Assembly (NCBI RefSeq): GCF_900177795.1
Contig: NZ_FXWJ01000002.1
Coordinates: 372,001-436,000, forward strand
Reading direction: 5' to 3'
DNA: 64,000 bases
Source of the DNA: Plantibacter elymi (nom. nud.)
GTDB lineage: Bacteria; Actinomycetota; Actinomycetes; Actinomycetales; Microbacteriaceae
In this document: positions 37,104 through 45,848 of the stretch, piece by piece
Position numbering within the stretch: the first letter of the stretch is position 1
Layout: every line of letters begins with the position of its first letter
Translations under genes and position numbers: made by a program
The notes under the pieces: generated by a model
Told to the model about the DNA's origin: nothing
The model's database searches: none
Seen by the model: the letters and a program-made list of their open reading frames with translations, nothing else

Positions 37104-38325
37104 ATGACCGATCCCACACCCGATGGCTTAATGAAGGCAGTCGTGGATAGGTACTTCAAGTCCGGCGACTTCAACGGACTCCATCTCCACACGGACGCCG
37201 AACATGCGCTTGTATCGGTCGCGAAGAAAATGGTCGCTGACGGCAAGATCGAGGTGATGGTGTCGGAGGTCGATTACCCGAATCCTCACATCCGCCCGTG
37301 GCCTTCCCGGCGCACGATCGAGTCACAGATCAAGTCGCTGGACGAACTGGCGGGCGCGGGATATGGCGTGGTGCTCTACCCAACGGCACTGGCATTGGGG
37401 GGGCGTGCGCGTTCCCGCTCGTCTGAAGGCGCACCCGTTCGGCGCTGCGATGGCGAAGGGCCGCGGAACGCTCGAATTGGCCTACTTGAGCTTCGACGTC
37501 CTCGAGCCGTATCGAAACGACCCTCGCTATCACTTCCGGTATTGGGACTTCGGCGTCGATATGGGGATCGGTGACGATGCATATCTCGACGAGACCGAGC
37601 TCGAGCGCGACAAGATTTCGCTGAGCCGTCTCGGGTTCGCCTACGACCTCTCCGGCTATACCCGAACTGACGTGAATACACCGATCGTGCGCCGCGTCGC
37701 TGCGTTCTACGGCGACATTGCCAAACTCACTCCAGAGCACCAGCAACGTTGGCAGTCATACCAGGTGGCAGAGGGCGACCTTGAGGTACACCCGGCGTGG
37801 TGGATGACACAGATGGGCCACTGGCCGGACGGCATCGGCCCGTTCGACCACCTGTTCCAGGAGCTAGAGAATCTCAATGTGCTTTGGACTGGAGCATTCG
37901 GCGAAGCACTGTTCAAGCACACCGACCGGCCGCAGGACCTCGGCTGGCTTTTGCGCCCGTCGCAGCGCGAATGGGACGAGTTCATCGTGCAGCTCGACAA
38001 GCAGCTCTCGGACAACATCCGTCACGACGCCCTAGACGCCGCCGGCGCGCTCCGCCAGGACAAGAACGACCAAAACCTTGGCACCACCTTAAGCAGACTC
38101 GCAGCTTTCCTGGAGGGTAAGGGCATCGACGCGGCCAACGTGAAGGATCTAATGCGGCCGCTGCGCAAAATCCGTCAGGCTAGGCAGAAGCCAGCCCATG
38201 CCCTACGCACGAACATCACGGACAAGACCTTCGTGCATCGCCAAGTCGCGCTACTCGAGGATCTGAACAACGCGCTCACGGAACTGGCCCGGTGGTTGTC
38301 TACGCACCCGAAAAACCGAGGGTGA
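37104..38325 (+). pseudogene. Uncharacterised protein split by a frameshift in a G7 tract; R-x4-H motif in C terminus
   Basis: Two overlapping frames read as one protein of about 406 residues. The first (from ATG 37104) is sensible up to LYPTALALG. The second continues from VRVPARLKAHPFG to the stop at 38325. They are joined by removing one G from the run of seven at 37397-37403. The C-terminal helical part contains IRQARQKPAHALRTN, in which RQKPAH is an R-x4-H arrangement as in HEPN proteins. No overall family is recognised. The break may be a real mutation, a phase-variable tract or a sequencing error. Confidence 0.6.
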
Positions 38326-38653
38326 GAGCCGGACTTCGAGCCAGGCAAGTACTACCGGATGTAGATCGGGTCTATGGTGACGTCCCTCCTCAGCGATCCG
38401 CTGGCCCAACATACCGACGATGTTGCCTCGGTAGCGCTGCGTCGCGGTGCTTCGTTCCGACCCACATCTCGTCGACGAGCTTCGCGATTAGAGAGCTCAC
38501 AGGCCCAGCATGAGTCCTAAATGAGGGTTACGACGCTGCCCGACGCAGCCGCCTATTTGTTAGTTGGGAAACTCAGTCGCGCGAGCAGCACTCAGTGTCT
38601 TTGGCGAATCTACGGTGCAGCGCCATTGGGCCGTCGAGGCCTTGAGGATCGCC
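38326..38653. other. No supported gene
   Basis: About 330 bases between the frameshifted gene and the stop of the convergent GIY-YIG-like gene. No frame with a ribosome site or recognisable product. Confidence 0.5.
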
Positions 38654-39307
38654 TCACTCGGCGGCAGCTGCGTCGACTGTCCATGGTGCGTCAGAGTGTG
38701 CTTCGAGAGGCTCTCCTTCAGTCACCCCGGTCGTACGCGGGTGAAGCGTCCTGAACGAAGTGTGACGCCCCAGGACGCCCGACATGCGAGCCGCTCCGGC
38801 GGCGAGCACCGCGATCGTATCCTCAAAGGACCCGATGGGTGTTTCCCACTGCGAGGCGAACTGCGAGTTACCGATCAGGCGACCAGTGCGGACGTGAATC
38901 CGAATCAAGATCTCTTCGACCTCGGAAGCACTCGGGAACGCTCCAGCTTTGAGCCGCGCGACGACTCGATCAATTGCCGGTCCAGCCCATGACTCGGCGG
39001 CAATGTACGTGAACACCGTCGCTGGATCGAATGTGTCAGGGTCATACCTCAAGGGTCTCCTCGAGGCATCGTTCTCCGTGACGAGCGCGGCAAAACCGAT
39101 GACGTTCCCATATTCGTAGTCCAGGCCGGCAAAGCTCTCTTCTTCGAGGTGCCGCCTCTTCGAGGCTGCCTTGCCGATGTATAGAACGTCATCATTCGGG
39201 TCGACTAGAGCGTAGAGATTCGCTGTGTCGATCGGATGATCTAGCAGGGTGATGCCGCCCGCCTCGGCGATCGAGCGCAGCTGCGACAAACGCATGAGTT
39301 GCGCCAC
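38654..39307 (-). CDS. GIY-YIG nuclease-like protein
   Basis: A 217-residue protein. The segment NLYALVDPNDDVLYIGKA has the two-strand GIY-YIG layout (LYA in place of GIY, then YIG), followed by a basic ASKRRH helix. A conserved Arg and Glu, as in the nuclease core, could be in SASEVEEILIRIH, but alignment beyond the first block is uncertain. The GTG start has a strong AAAGGAGG site. It may cut DNA in a defence or mobile-element setting; loss of the first Gly and Ile leaves activity uncertain. Confidence 0.55.
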   Translation of the reverse strand: MAQLMRLSQLRSIAEAGGITLLDHPIDTANLYALVDPNDDVLYIGKAASKRRHLEEESFAGLDYEYGNVIGFAALVTENDASRRPLRYDPDTFDPATVFTYIAAESWAGPAIDRVVARLKAGAFPSASEVEEILIRIHVRTGRLIGNSQFASQWETPIGSFEDTIAVLAAGAARMSGVLGRHTSFRTLHPRTTGVTEGEPLEAHSDAPWTVDAAAAE

Positions 39308-39914
39308 ATGCCTCCTTTCGAGCGGTTCGGCTATCCGTGCACCGCGACCGGATGTAACCCATCCATTACCGTCCGAACGACTCTACTGGCCTCCAAGGGT
39401 CCGCGGGTCTCGAATCGATATCCCGCGCCGCGTTCACGCAATGCCAGCAAGTGCTCGAACACCTTCCAGACCGCACGATCGTTGAGGAACGCTGCCTTCT
39501 CAGGCGTAGCGCGAACCAGCCGATAAACTTATCTCCCGCACGATCGTCGAAACCAGATGCCCTGCGCCCGATCCCGGACTCGGGCGCAGCCCAAGCATGA
39601 TGTTTTCTCCCTTGTGGGTCTGCCGATGTGCCCAAGTCGACATCACAAGCACCGATGGATAGCGGCCGGTGGGCAGCTTGAGGGTATGGAGGTTTCGGGT
39701 TGACACTTCCGGTTGAGTCGACAAAGCGTGTCGCGCAGCTCGGCGCCGAGCTCCCGCGTTGCACCGAAAGCGTTAGTTGCCAGCGCAAATCCGAGCCTAG
39801 GGCCAGTACGGGAGCCGCTAACCTCCCCCGAAAGGCTCGTCCGGCAGCGCCGCTTAACAGCGCAGCGCTGAGACGCCGGGCACATTTGCAGGAGGGTCCA
39901 AGTATGGTCGCATC
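39308..39914. other. No supported gene
   Basis: About 600 bases between the divergent GIY-YIG-like and AbiV genes. It must contain both promoters. Frames on both strands are open by base composition only. Confidence 0.5.
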
Positions 39915-40571
39915 ATGCGTCGTCTGACCTATGACCAGCTGGCCGGCCTGGCCCTGGCTGCCCTTGCCAATGCCCGGCGCATGTACGATGACGCCGAGCT
40001 GCTTCGCGACGCTGGTCGTATCCCAAGCTCGTTCGTGCTGCTCGGGTTGGCTGCCGATGAGCTCGGCAAACATCTGATGGTGGCATCGTTCCCCGCGCGC
40101 GAAGACTCCGATGAACAGTGGCAGGCCTTCTGGAAACGCATGGGACGCCACGAGGAGAAGCTTGGGAACAGTTTGATCAGTGCGTGGCTGTTCGATCCAG
40201 ATCTGACCGACGGCCCGCCCGACCCGGGGGCGTTTCACCGGCGCCGCCTCTCTGCGACCTACGTGGACGTGCGGGACGGTGAGGTCCGGTCACCGGTAGA
40301 CACGACGTCCGCGGCAGACCTCGCGAATGCGTTCGCACTGATTGGGCGGCAGCTCACGTTCTGCGAGATGATGCTGGCTAGTACAGATCGAAACCGGCTA
40401 GCGGCCACGATGTCCACGCTTCGCGAAACGACGGCGTCGTTACCGCGGGGACATGCGACAGCATGGGCGATGGCGAAGTCCCTCGGAATACCGGATGCTG
40501 ATGCTGAGCGCTTCGCTTCCCTGGTCGCGAAACAACTCACGCGCCGTCCGTCCCAGTCGCAATCCGACTAG
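39915..40571 (+). CDS. AbiV-family abortive infection protein
   Basis: A 218-residue helical protein. The N-terminal block LALAALANARRMYDDAELL followed by SSFVLLGLAADELGKHLM is the AbiV hallmark (A-x-x-N-A-x-R-L-x-x-D-A-x-x-L, then S-x-x-L-x-x-x-A-x-E-E-x-G-K). AbiV was first described in Lactococcus, where it stops phage protein synthesis after infection. Here the invariant E-E-x-G-K reads D-E-L-G-K. A GGAGGG site lies a little far upstream of the ATG. Confidence 0.75.
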   Translation: MRRLTYDQLAGLALAALANARRMYDDAELLRDAGRIPSSFVLLGLAADELGKHLMVASFPAREDSDEQWQAFWKRMGRHEEKLGNSLISAWLFDPDLTDGPPDPGAFHRRRLSATYVDVRDGEVRSPVDTTSAADLANAFALIGRQLTFCEMMLASTDRNRLAATMSTLRETTASLPRGHATAWAMAKSLGIPDADAERFASLVAKQLTRRPSQSQSD

Positions 40572-40935
40572 CCGTCTTCATTGGCGGAAGCTGGGCACGT
40601 GACCTCTGGCGAACAGACCGCGTCTAAGCATCACGGCATCACGATGCACCTCGGGCAAATCCGCGGTCTCGCGGCGCGCATCCGAGACCGGAGAAAACTT
40701 CGGCGCTTTCCAGTTATTACTAGGGGAGTTCGGGATGGTTCGTCAGCACCTCAATTGTCTCCGGCGGAAGCAGAACATCCCGCCGCGCCGACTCCAAGGT
40801 CCTCCACAAGTACAGCCGGACACCTTGAAAGGGGAAACGCTAGATCCTCTCCAGAATCCCAGTTGTCGTCGCCGAGGTCAACGTCATCGATGCGGAGGTC
40901 GACGCCGAACCGGACCAACTCGCCCAATTGCCGGA
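40572..40935. other. No supported gene; upstream part of the resolvase region
   Basis: About 360 bases between AbiV and the first inverted repeat of the resolvase site. One frame around 40,860-40,950 looks protein-like but has no start or homology I can name. Confidence 0.4.
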
Positions 40936-41103
40936 CGCGTCTCAGGTTTCGAGACGCGGGGCCCGTCGCAAGACCAGGCCCGGGCAGGCCCGGAAGTCCC
41001 CGGATCTCGCGGGTGGCCAGGCGTCTCGAAAACTCGTCTCACAGGAGGGCGCGTCTCATCGAGGCTCGCACCGATTTCTGAGACATGCTGATGCCATGAG
41101 ACA
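40936..41103. promoter_or_regulatory. Candidate res site of the adjacent serine resolvase
   Basis: Three inverted-repeat subsites built from the same half-site GTCTC(A/G) lie directly before and into the resolvase start. 40936-40958: CGCGTCTC, 7-base centre, GAGACGCG. 41022-41041: GTCTCGAAAACTCGTCTCA in direct order. 41052-41085: CGTCTCA ... TGAGACA with a 34-base span. A further ATGAGACA overlaps the start codon. Three subsites of unequal length just upstream of the gene are the layout of Tn3-family res sites. Confidence 0.6.
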
Positions 41104-41635
41104 GGTCGGGTACACCAGAGTGAGCACCGCCGACAAGGACGCGCAGCTGCAGCTCGACGCGCTCGTCGACGCCGGCGTGCAGAAGCGCGACGTGTTCGAG
41201 GACGTGACCTCCCGAAGCAAGAACGCGATCGAGCGCCCCGTTATGACGAAGCTGCTTGAATATGCCGAGGCCGGCGACACTGTGATCGTGTGGCGTATCG
41301 ACCGGCTCGGCCGATCGCTCATCGACGTCCTCAACACCGTCGAGCTGCTGCGCGGCCGTGGGATCCGCGTTCGATCACTCTCCGGCGGGATTGACCCCAC
41401 GACGTCGACGGGCCGGCTCATGCTCCACATGCTCGCCACCCTGGCCGAGTACGAACGCGAGCTCATCGTCGAACGCGTCAACGCCGGCATCGCCGCAGCA
41501 CGCGAATCGGGCACCCGTTTCGGGCGCCCACCTGTGAGCCCTGACATCATCGACGAGAAGCTCGCGATCGTCGCCGACGCCCGCGATCGCGGCCGCACCG
41601 CAGCAGAAGCCGCCGCACTGGTCGGATGGAGCTGA
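41096..41635 (+). CDS. Serine recombinase (resolvase/invertase), truncated in the C-terminal HTH
   Basis: A 179-residue resolvase-type recombinase. The catalytic Ser10 lies in YTRVSTADKDAQL, the conserved RLGRSLIDVLNTV and the E-R-x-x-x-x-R helix (LAEYERELIVERVNAGI) are intact. Translation ends at TGA 41633-41635 in the middle of the helix-turn-helix, right after AAEAAALVGWS. Reading through that stop gives ATLYRHQAG, the usual recognition helix, and a natural stop at 41681-41683. A single base change, for example CGA to TGA, would explain this. The protein keeps catalysis but should bind its site poorly. Confidence 0.85.
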   Translation: MRQVGYTRVSTADKDAQLQLDALVDAGVQKRDVFEDVTSRSKNAIERPVMTKLLEYAEAGDTVIVWRIDRLGRSLIDVLNTVELLRGRGIRVRSLSGGIDPTTSTGRLMLHMLATLAEYERELIVERVNAGIAAARESGTRFGRPPVSPDIIDEKLAIVADARDRGRTAAEAAALVGWS

Positions 41636-41790
41636 GCAACGCTCTACAGACACCAGGCCGGCATCACGGCACGAACACCCTGACGGTTCCGGGGCGGGTC
41701 GCACGCGGCAGCCGAAAACGCTCGTCGCAACCGCCAACCGGCAGATCCTTTCGGCAAGCCCATGTTGACCGTTCCATTCGAGTCGGCGCT

Positions 41791-42333
41791 CTACGACTGA
41801 GCCTTGGGCTGGCCCGCGCTGATATCCGCGACAATGCGTTCAGTGACCTGAGCGAGGGTTTCGTGAGGGCCGATTCGGCCTTCCTGGACAAACTCGAGTG
41901 GCTGCCAGCCGTCGTACCACTCGCGCATCTTTTCGGCGGTGAAGGCGTGGCGCAGGTCCCGCAATGCGTGGCGTCTGGCCGTCTCCTCAAAGCCGACGTC
42001 GAACTGGTAGATGCGCGTGACGCCTCGGTGGTCTCTCCAGAGCTGTTCCAATCGCCGGGCATAGTCGCGGAGATTAAAGATTCCATCGAGGATGACGTCG
42101 TACCCGAGGTCGAGCGATTGGCGAGCGGCAGCGTCGGTGAGCACCGCTGCGTCGGCGGACCGAGATTCTCTCTCACCACCAGCCAGGAGTTCACGCCGAA
42201 AGTAGTCCTGATGAATCACTGCAGTCTTGTGACCGAGAAAAGGTCGCAGCGCTGCTGCAGTCGTCGTCTTACCTGAACCCGAATCACCGCGCAGCACGAT
42301 GAGGCGAGTGCTCGCTGATCCAATGGCTGCCAC
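41791..42333 (-). CDS. P-loop kinase (zeta-toxin/AAA_33-like)
   Basis: A 180-residue P-loop protein with Walker A GDSGSGKTTTA at residues 16-26, then VIHQDYFRRELLAGG, a segment typical of small kinases of the AAA_33/zeta-toxin/chloramphenicol-phosphotransferase group. The Asp of DVILDGIFN follows, then an R-rich lid (ARRHALRDLRHAF). The substrate could be a nucleotide sugar, an antibiotic or a metabolite; no antitoxin gene is adjacent, so it need not be a toxin. Confidence 0.75.
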   Translation of the reverse strand: MAAIGSASTRLIVLRGDSGSGKTTTAAALRPFLGHKTAVIHQDYFRRELLAGGERESRSADAAVLTDAAARQSLDLGYDVILDGIFNLRDYARRLEQLWRDHRGVTRIYQFDVGFEETARRHALRDLRHAFTAEKMREWYDGWQPLEFVQEGRIGPHETLAQVTERIVADISAGQPKAQS

Positions 42334-42393
42334 ACGTCTATCCTCACACCCCGAATGTCTCGCGTTACGTCACGAAGCTTCCGGCCGCAGACG

Positions 42394-42898
42394 ATGGCAC
42401 ATCTCCAGACCAATCCTGGGTGGTGCGTTGACCGGTTGAGACCGCCGTCGTTTACGGTGGGAGCCACGTGGTGGTCGGACGACGAGTGGGAAGGCCTGGC
42501 GACGGCCGAGCAGTGCGGGATGTGCGCAGACGCACACTTCCTGGCAAACGAACACAGCGCCCTCATCGCCACGACCGATACGAGCTACGTACGACTTGCT
42601 CGGAACCAACACCACGCCGGATACAGCCTCGTGATCCTCCGAGAGCACGTTGTGGATATGGTGGAACTGCCTCCGGATCAGCTCTCGAAATTTTGGAAAG
42701 ATGCACAACGCGCCGCATGCGTCATCGATGCAGTGTTCCGATCGAAGAAGATCCACTATCTCGTCATGGGTCACCGGATGCCCCCACCTTCACTGTCACC
42801 TACTACCTCAGCACGCGGCCGACGACCCTCTCCGCAACGTGAACATCGCGGAGGGCCCGACATTTCTTTCATCTGGAGAATTCGACTCCGCGATCTAA
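42394..42898 (+). pseudogene. HIT-family hydrolase split by a frameshift
   Basis: The frame from ATG 42394 encodes the HIT fold up to VMGHRMP: a CGMCAD zinc-type pair, then YSLVILREHVVDMVELPPDQ. The catalytic histidine triad is only found in the next frame: PHLHCHLLPQH at 42782-42814, continuing to a stop at 42898. One base too many or too few in the run CCCCC at 42781 explains the break. An intact gene would give a roughly 168-residue nucleotide hydrolase or transferase. Confidence 0.7.
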
Positions 42899-43273
<375 letters not shown>

Positions 43274-43286
43274 CTAGGATGTCGCC

Positions 43287-44726
43287 ATGGCAATTATCCA
43301 GACCTCCGATGTTTTCACGCCAGCCGAGCTCCCCAAAGTCACCGACGTGGATCGCTCTAAGCTGACGCATGAGATTGCACAGCTGATGAAGCGGAAGAGC
43401 TACATCTCCCTGACCGGTGGATCGAAACTCGGGAAGACGACGTTTCTCAAGAGCTACCTGGCCGCTCAGCCGGCGACTGATTGGTCGGCCTACCTCGCCG
43501 GTCAGAGCCTTGCAAACGGTGCAGCGGATCTGTGGTTGAAGCTCGCGCAGGCATTGGAGATTCCTACCTCGAAGGAAACGGGTCTCGCGAACGGGGATAA
43601 GACCACCTGGGGCGTTTTCGCTCGACTCTCGCTGAAATGGGTGACTGGAGGCGCAGCAGGCGGAGTCAAGGCCGATCGGGAAGAGAACGAGACGCGGACA
43701 ACAGGTGAAAAGTTCACGATCGACCCCGAGCACGCTGTCACGGAGGCCCTGAAGGTGATTCGGGCGAACGATCGCCGAGTGATTATTGCGATCGACGACT
43801 TCCACTTCGTCCAGGACCACAGCAAACGGCACGACATTGTCGTCGCGCTGCGGCCTCTGACCGACGCAGGGTGCAAAGCGTTTTTCCTGAGTACCGTGCT
43901 CGGCGGAGACCAGGATCCCGCGTTCAACAACACCAACACGGGCGGCCGACGAAAATCAGTCGAAGTCCTCGCATGGGAGCTCGACGAGCTCAAGGAGATT
44001 GCGACGAAGGGTTTCAAGGAGCTCAACCTTTGGGCGGACGACGCACTCATCACCGACCTTGCCTCCGAAAGCTTCGGGAGCCCTCAGATCATGCAGCAAC
44101 TATGCTTGGACCTGTGTGAGAACGAAAATGGTATCTACGAGCGGGAAGCAGAAGACCAACAGCTGCAGGTCAATGCCCCGGCGGACCGGGACGCCTTTTT
44201 CCGCTCGTTGGATGATGACGAAGCGATTGATTGGCTCAAGATATTCTCCGCCGCCTACGTGCCCAGACGAGAGCGCGGCCGATATGACTACCCGTCGTCG
44301 CCGCCTGTGAAGCTGGACGGCTATCAGCTAATCCTTTACGCGATCCACGAGATGGGCTCCCCCACTCAAGTCGCTGTAGCTGACGTCAAGCGGCACGTCG
44401 GGGACAAACTCAAGTTCGACACGAAACGACTGAACAAGATTGCATTGGAGCAGAAGTCCATCAATCTTGGAGAAATTGCAGCTCGCGACATGACCGCAGC
44501 GCTCACTGATTTACCTGCCGAGGAGGGCGACGCGTTCGATGAGGCAGATGAAGGCGCCGAGGAAGACTTCGCTTATGCCGAGTTGGTCGCGAGAGCGGCA
44601 ATCCCACAACCCGTGCTTGAGGTGAAGGGCAAGAAAGCCGACGCCGTGATATCCATCTTGGATCCTCTGTTCTCGTACATGCTCAAGTGGCATCCCGACG
44701 TGATTGTCGACTCTGGGCGAAAGTGA
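43287..44726 (+). CDS. P-loop ATPase (AAA/STAND-like), putative defence protein
   Basis: A 479-residue ATPase. Walker A GGSKLGKTTF lies at residues 44-53, Walker B VIIAIDDFHFV near 165-175, and a following sensor-type strand reads CKAFFLSTVLGG. Then come winged-helix-like elements (FGSPQIMQQLC) and an acidic linker. The C-terminal 100 residues match nothing I recognise. Bacterial ATPases with this simple layout often act in anti-phage or plasmid systems. A weak AGGAT ribosome site sits between the C41 tract and the ATG. It precedes the restriction endonuclease gene by 220 bases on the same strand. Confidence 0.7.
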   Translation: MAIIQTSDVFTPAELPKVTDVDRSKLTHEIAQLMKRKSYISLTGGSKLGKTTFLKSYLAAQPATDWSAYLAGQSLANGAADLWLKLAQALEIPTSKETGLANGDKTTWGVFARLSLKWVTGGAAGGVKADREENETRTTGEKFTIDPEHAVTEALKVIRANDRRVIIAIDDFHFVQDHSKRHDIVVALRPLTDAGCKAFFLSTVLGGDQDPAFNNTNTGGRRKSVEVLAWELDELKEIATKGFKELNLWADDALITDLASESFGSPQIMQQLCLDLCENENGIYEREAEDQQLQVNAPADRDAFFRSLDDDEAIDWLKIFSAAYVPRRERGRYDYPSSPPVKLDGYQLILYAIHEMGSPTQVAVADVKRHVGDKLKFDTKRLNKIALEQKSINLGEIAARDMTAALTDLPAEEGDAFDEADEGAEEDFAYAELVARAAIPQPVLEVKGKKADAVISILDPLFSYMLKWHPDVIVDSGRK

Positions 44727-44949
44727 GCGCTCAAAGCAACAGCCGATCTCGTGATCCGGGCATCGAGGAGCGCAACCGCGGGCCGAGCAGGTGCCTGTGA
44801 CTGCGGAACCCTGCGTTGGGCGAGCTCCTCGTCCCAGAAGTGGAGTGGCGCCGCGATGCCAGCGACCAGGAGCAGAAGGGGAACGCCGACGCTGAGGAGC
44901 TGAGCCTGAGCGTCTCCAGGGCGTCGGTTTTTCCATCCGTCTGCGCGAA

Positions 44950-45834
44950 ATGGACCCAGATCATCCCCAGTATCCCTCGCTTCCGGTTAGTCTTCGGGGT
45001 GTGCCTGAAAAATCCGTTGCGGTCCCTGAACCGTTCATCAACGTCTTACGCCGTGAACACCTTCTCGACGAAATGCCACAGGAGCAGTTCGACCAAGTGG
45101 TCGAGCAAGCGCTCGGCCTAATCGAGCGACGGTTTGAGAACATGCGCACAATGGTGACGGTGGCTCAAACCAACATTAACCCGTTCTTGATGCTCGCCAT
45201 GGCTCCCGCTTACAATATCTTCTCTCCACTAGAAGCCGCTGAGTACATGCAGAACGCCAAGCTCCCCCACGGTGACTCAACCGCGTTCGGCAAGTTCGTC
45301 GAGGACAGAATATTTCCCATCTTCGGCGTCATACCCGTCGATGAAAAGAAGACCCAGGCGACGCTCTACAGCGCGATCGACGGCGCCATGACAATCGAGG
45401 GTGAGTCTTTTCTCGCCACCTGGAAATCTGGTCCGTGGACAATGAACCAGTCCCACGCCAACGAGATGGGCGGCTCGTTTCCAAGCATTCACGAGGTCAC
45501 AGGGAAACGCCTGATTCTTGGAATCTTCTACGGCCGTGCGACGCAGATGAACAACAAGCCGGCGCTTGTGCGACGAAACACGGGGGACTACTTCCATGTG
45601 CTCATCGGTTCAGAACTCTGGGAGTTCATTACGGGAGTACGTAACGCCCACATGACCGTCTTACGAGCGATCCGGGAAGCGCAGCGCAGGTTCGCCGTGG
45701 CGCATGGTGGCAAGACCTTCAATGAGCATATGATCGAGGCGCGGCTGCAACTCAGTGCAAACTTCCGCGCCGCGTTTGGTCTGTCTGGCGGCGATGAAGA
45801 CATGTGGGAGATGCTCTTCAAGCACTCATTCTAG
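44950..45834 (+). CDS. Putative type II restriction endonuclease
   Basis: A 294-residue protein. The segment IDGAMTIEGESF, then LATWKSGPWTMNQSHANEM, has the order of a PD-(D/E)XK nuclease core (Asp/Glu, then x-W-K) followed by the SGPWTMN block known from PmeII-like type II endonucleases. Later ILGIFYGRATQMNNKPALV fits the same group. It faces a cytosine-5 methyltransferase gene tail to tail with 14 bases between them, the normal arrangement of a restriction-modification pair. The start could also be GTG 45001. The recognition sequence cannot be inferred. Confidence 0.75.
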   Translation: MDPDHPQYPSLPVSLRGVPEKSVAVPEPFINVLRREHLLDEMPQEQFDQVVEQALGLIERRFENMRTMVTVAQTNINPFLMLAMAPAYNIFSPLEAAEYMQNAKLPHGDSTAFGKFVEDRIFPIFGVIPVDEKKTQATLYSAIDGAMTIEGESFLATWKSGPWTMNQSHANEMGGSFPSIHEVTGKRLILGIFYGRATQMNNKPALVRRNTGDYFHVLIGSELWEFITGVRNAHMTVLRAIREAQRRFAVAHGGKTFNEHMIEARLQLSANFRAAFGLSGGDEDMWEMLFKHSF

Positions 45835-45848
45835 CTCGAGGCAGGTGG

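Noticed and set aside
39366-40238. 290-codon minus-strand frame overlapping the AbiV gene
   Set aside because: Overlaps AbiV on the other strand, has no recognisable domain and no ribosome site.
40936-41103. CRISPR array from repeated GTCTC/GAGAC blocks
   Set aside because: Blocks are 6-8 bases, irregularly spaced and in both orientations; they fit resolvase subsites, not CRISPR repeats.
41791-42333. Toxin-antitoxin system from the zeta-toxin-like kinase
   Set aside because: No antitoxin gene is adjacent, and the P-loop kinase family includes many non-toxins.
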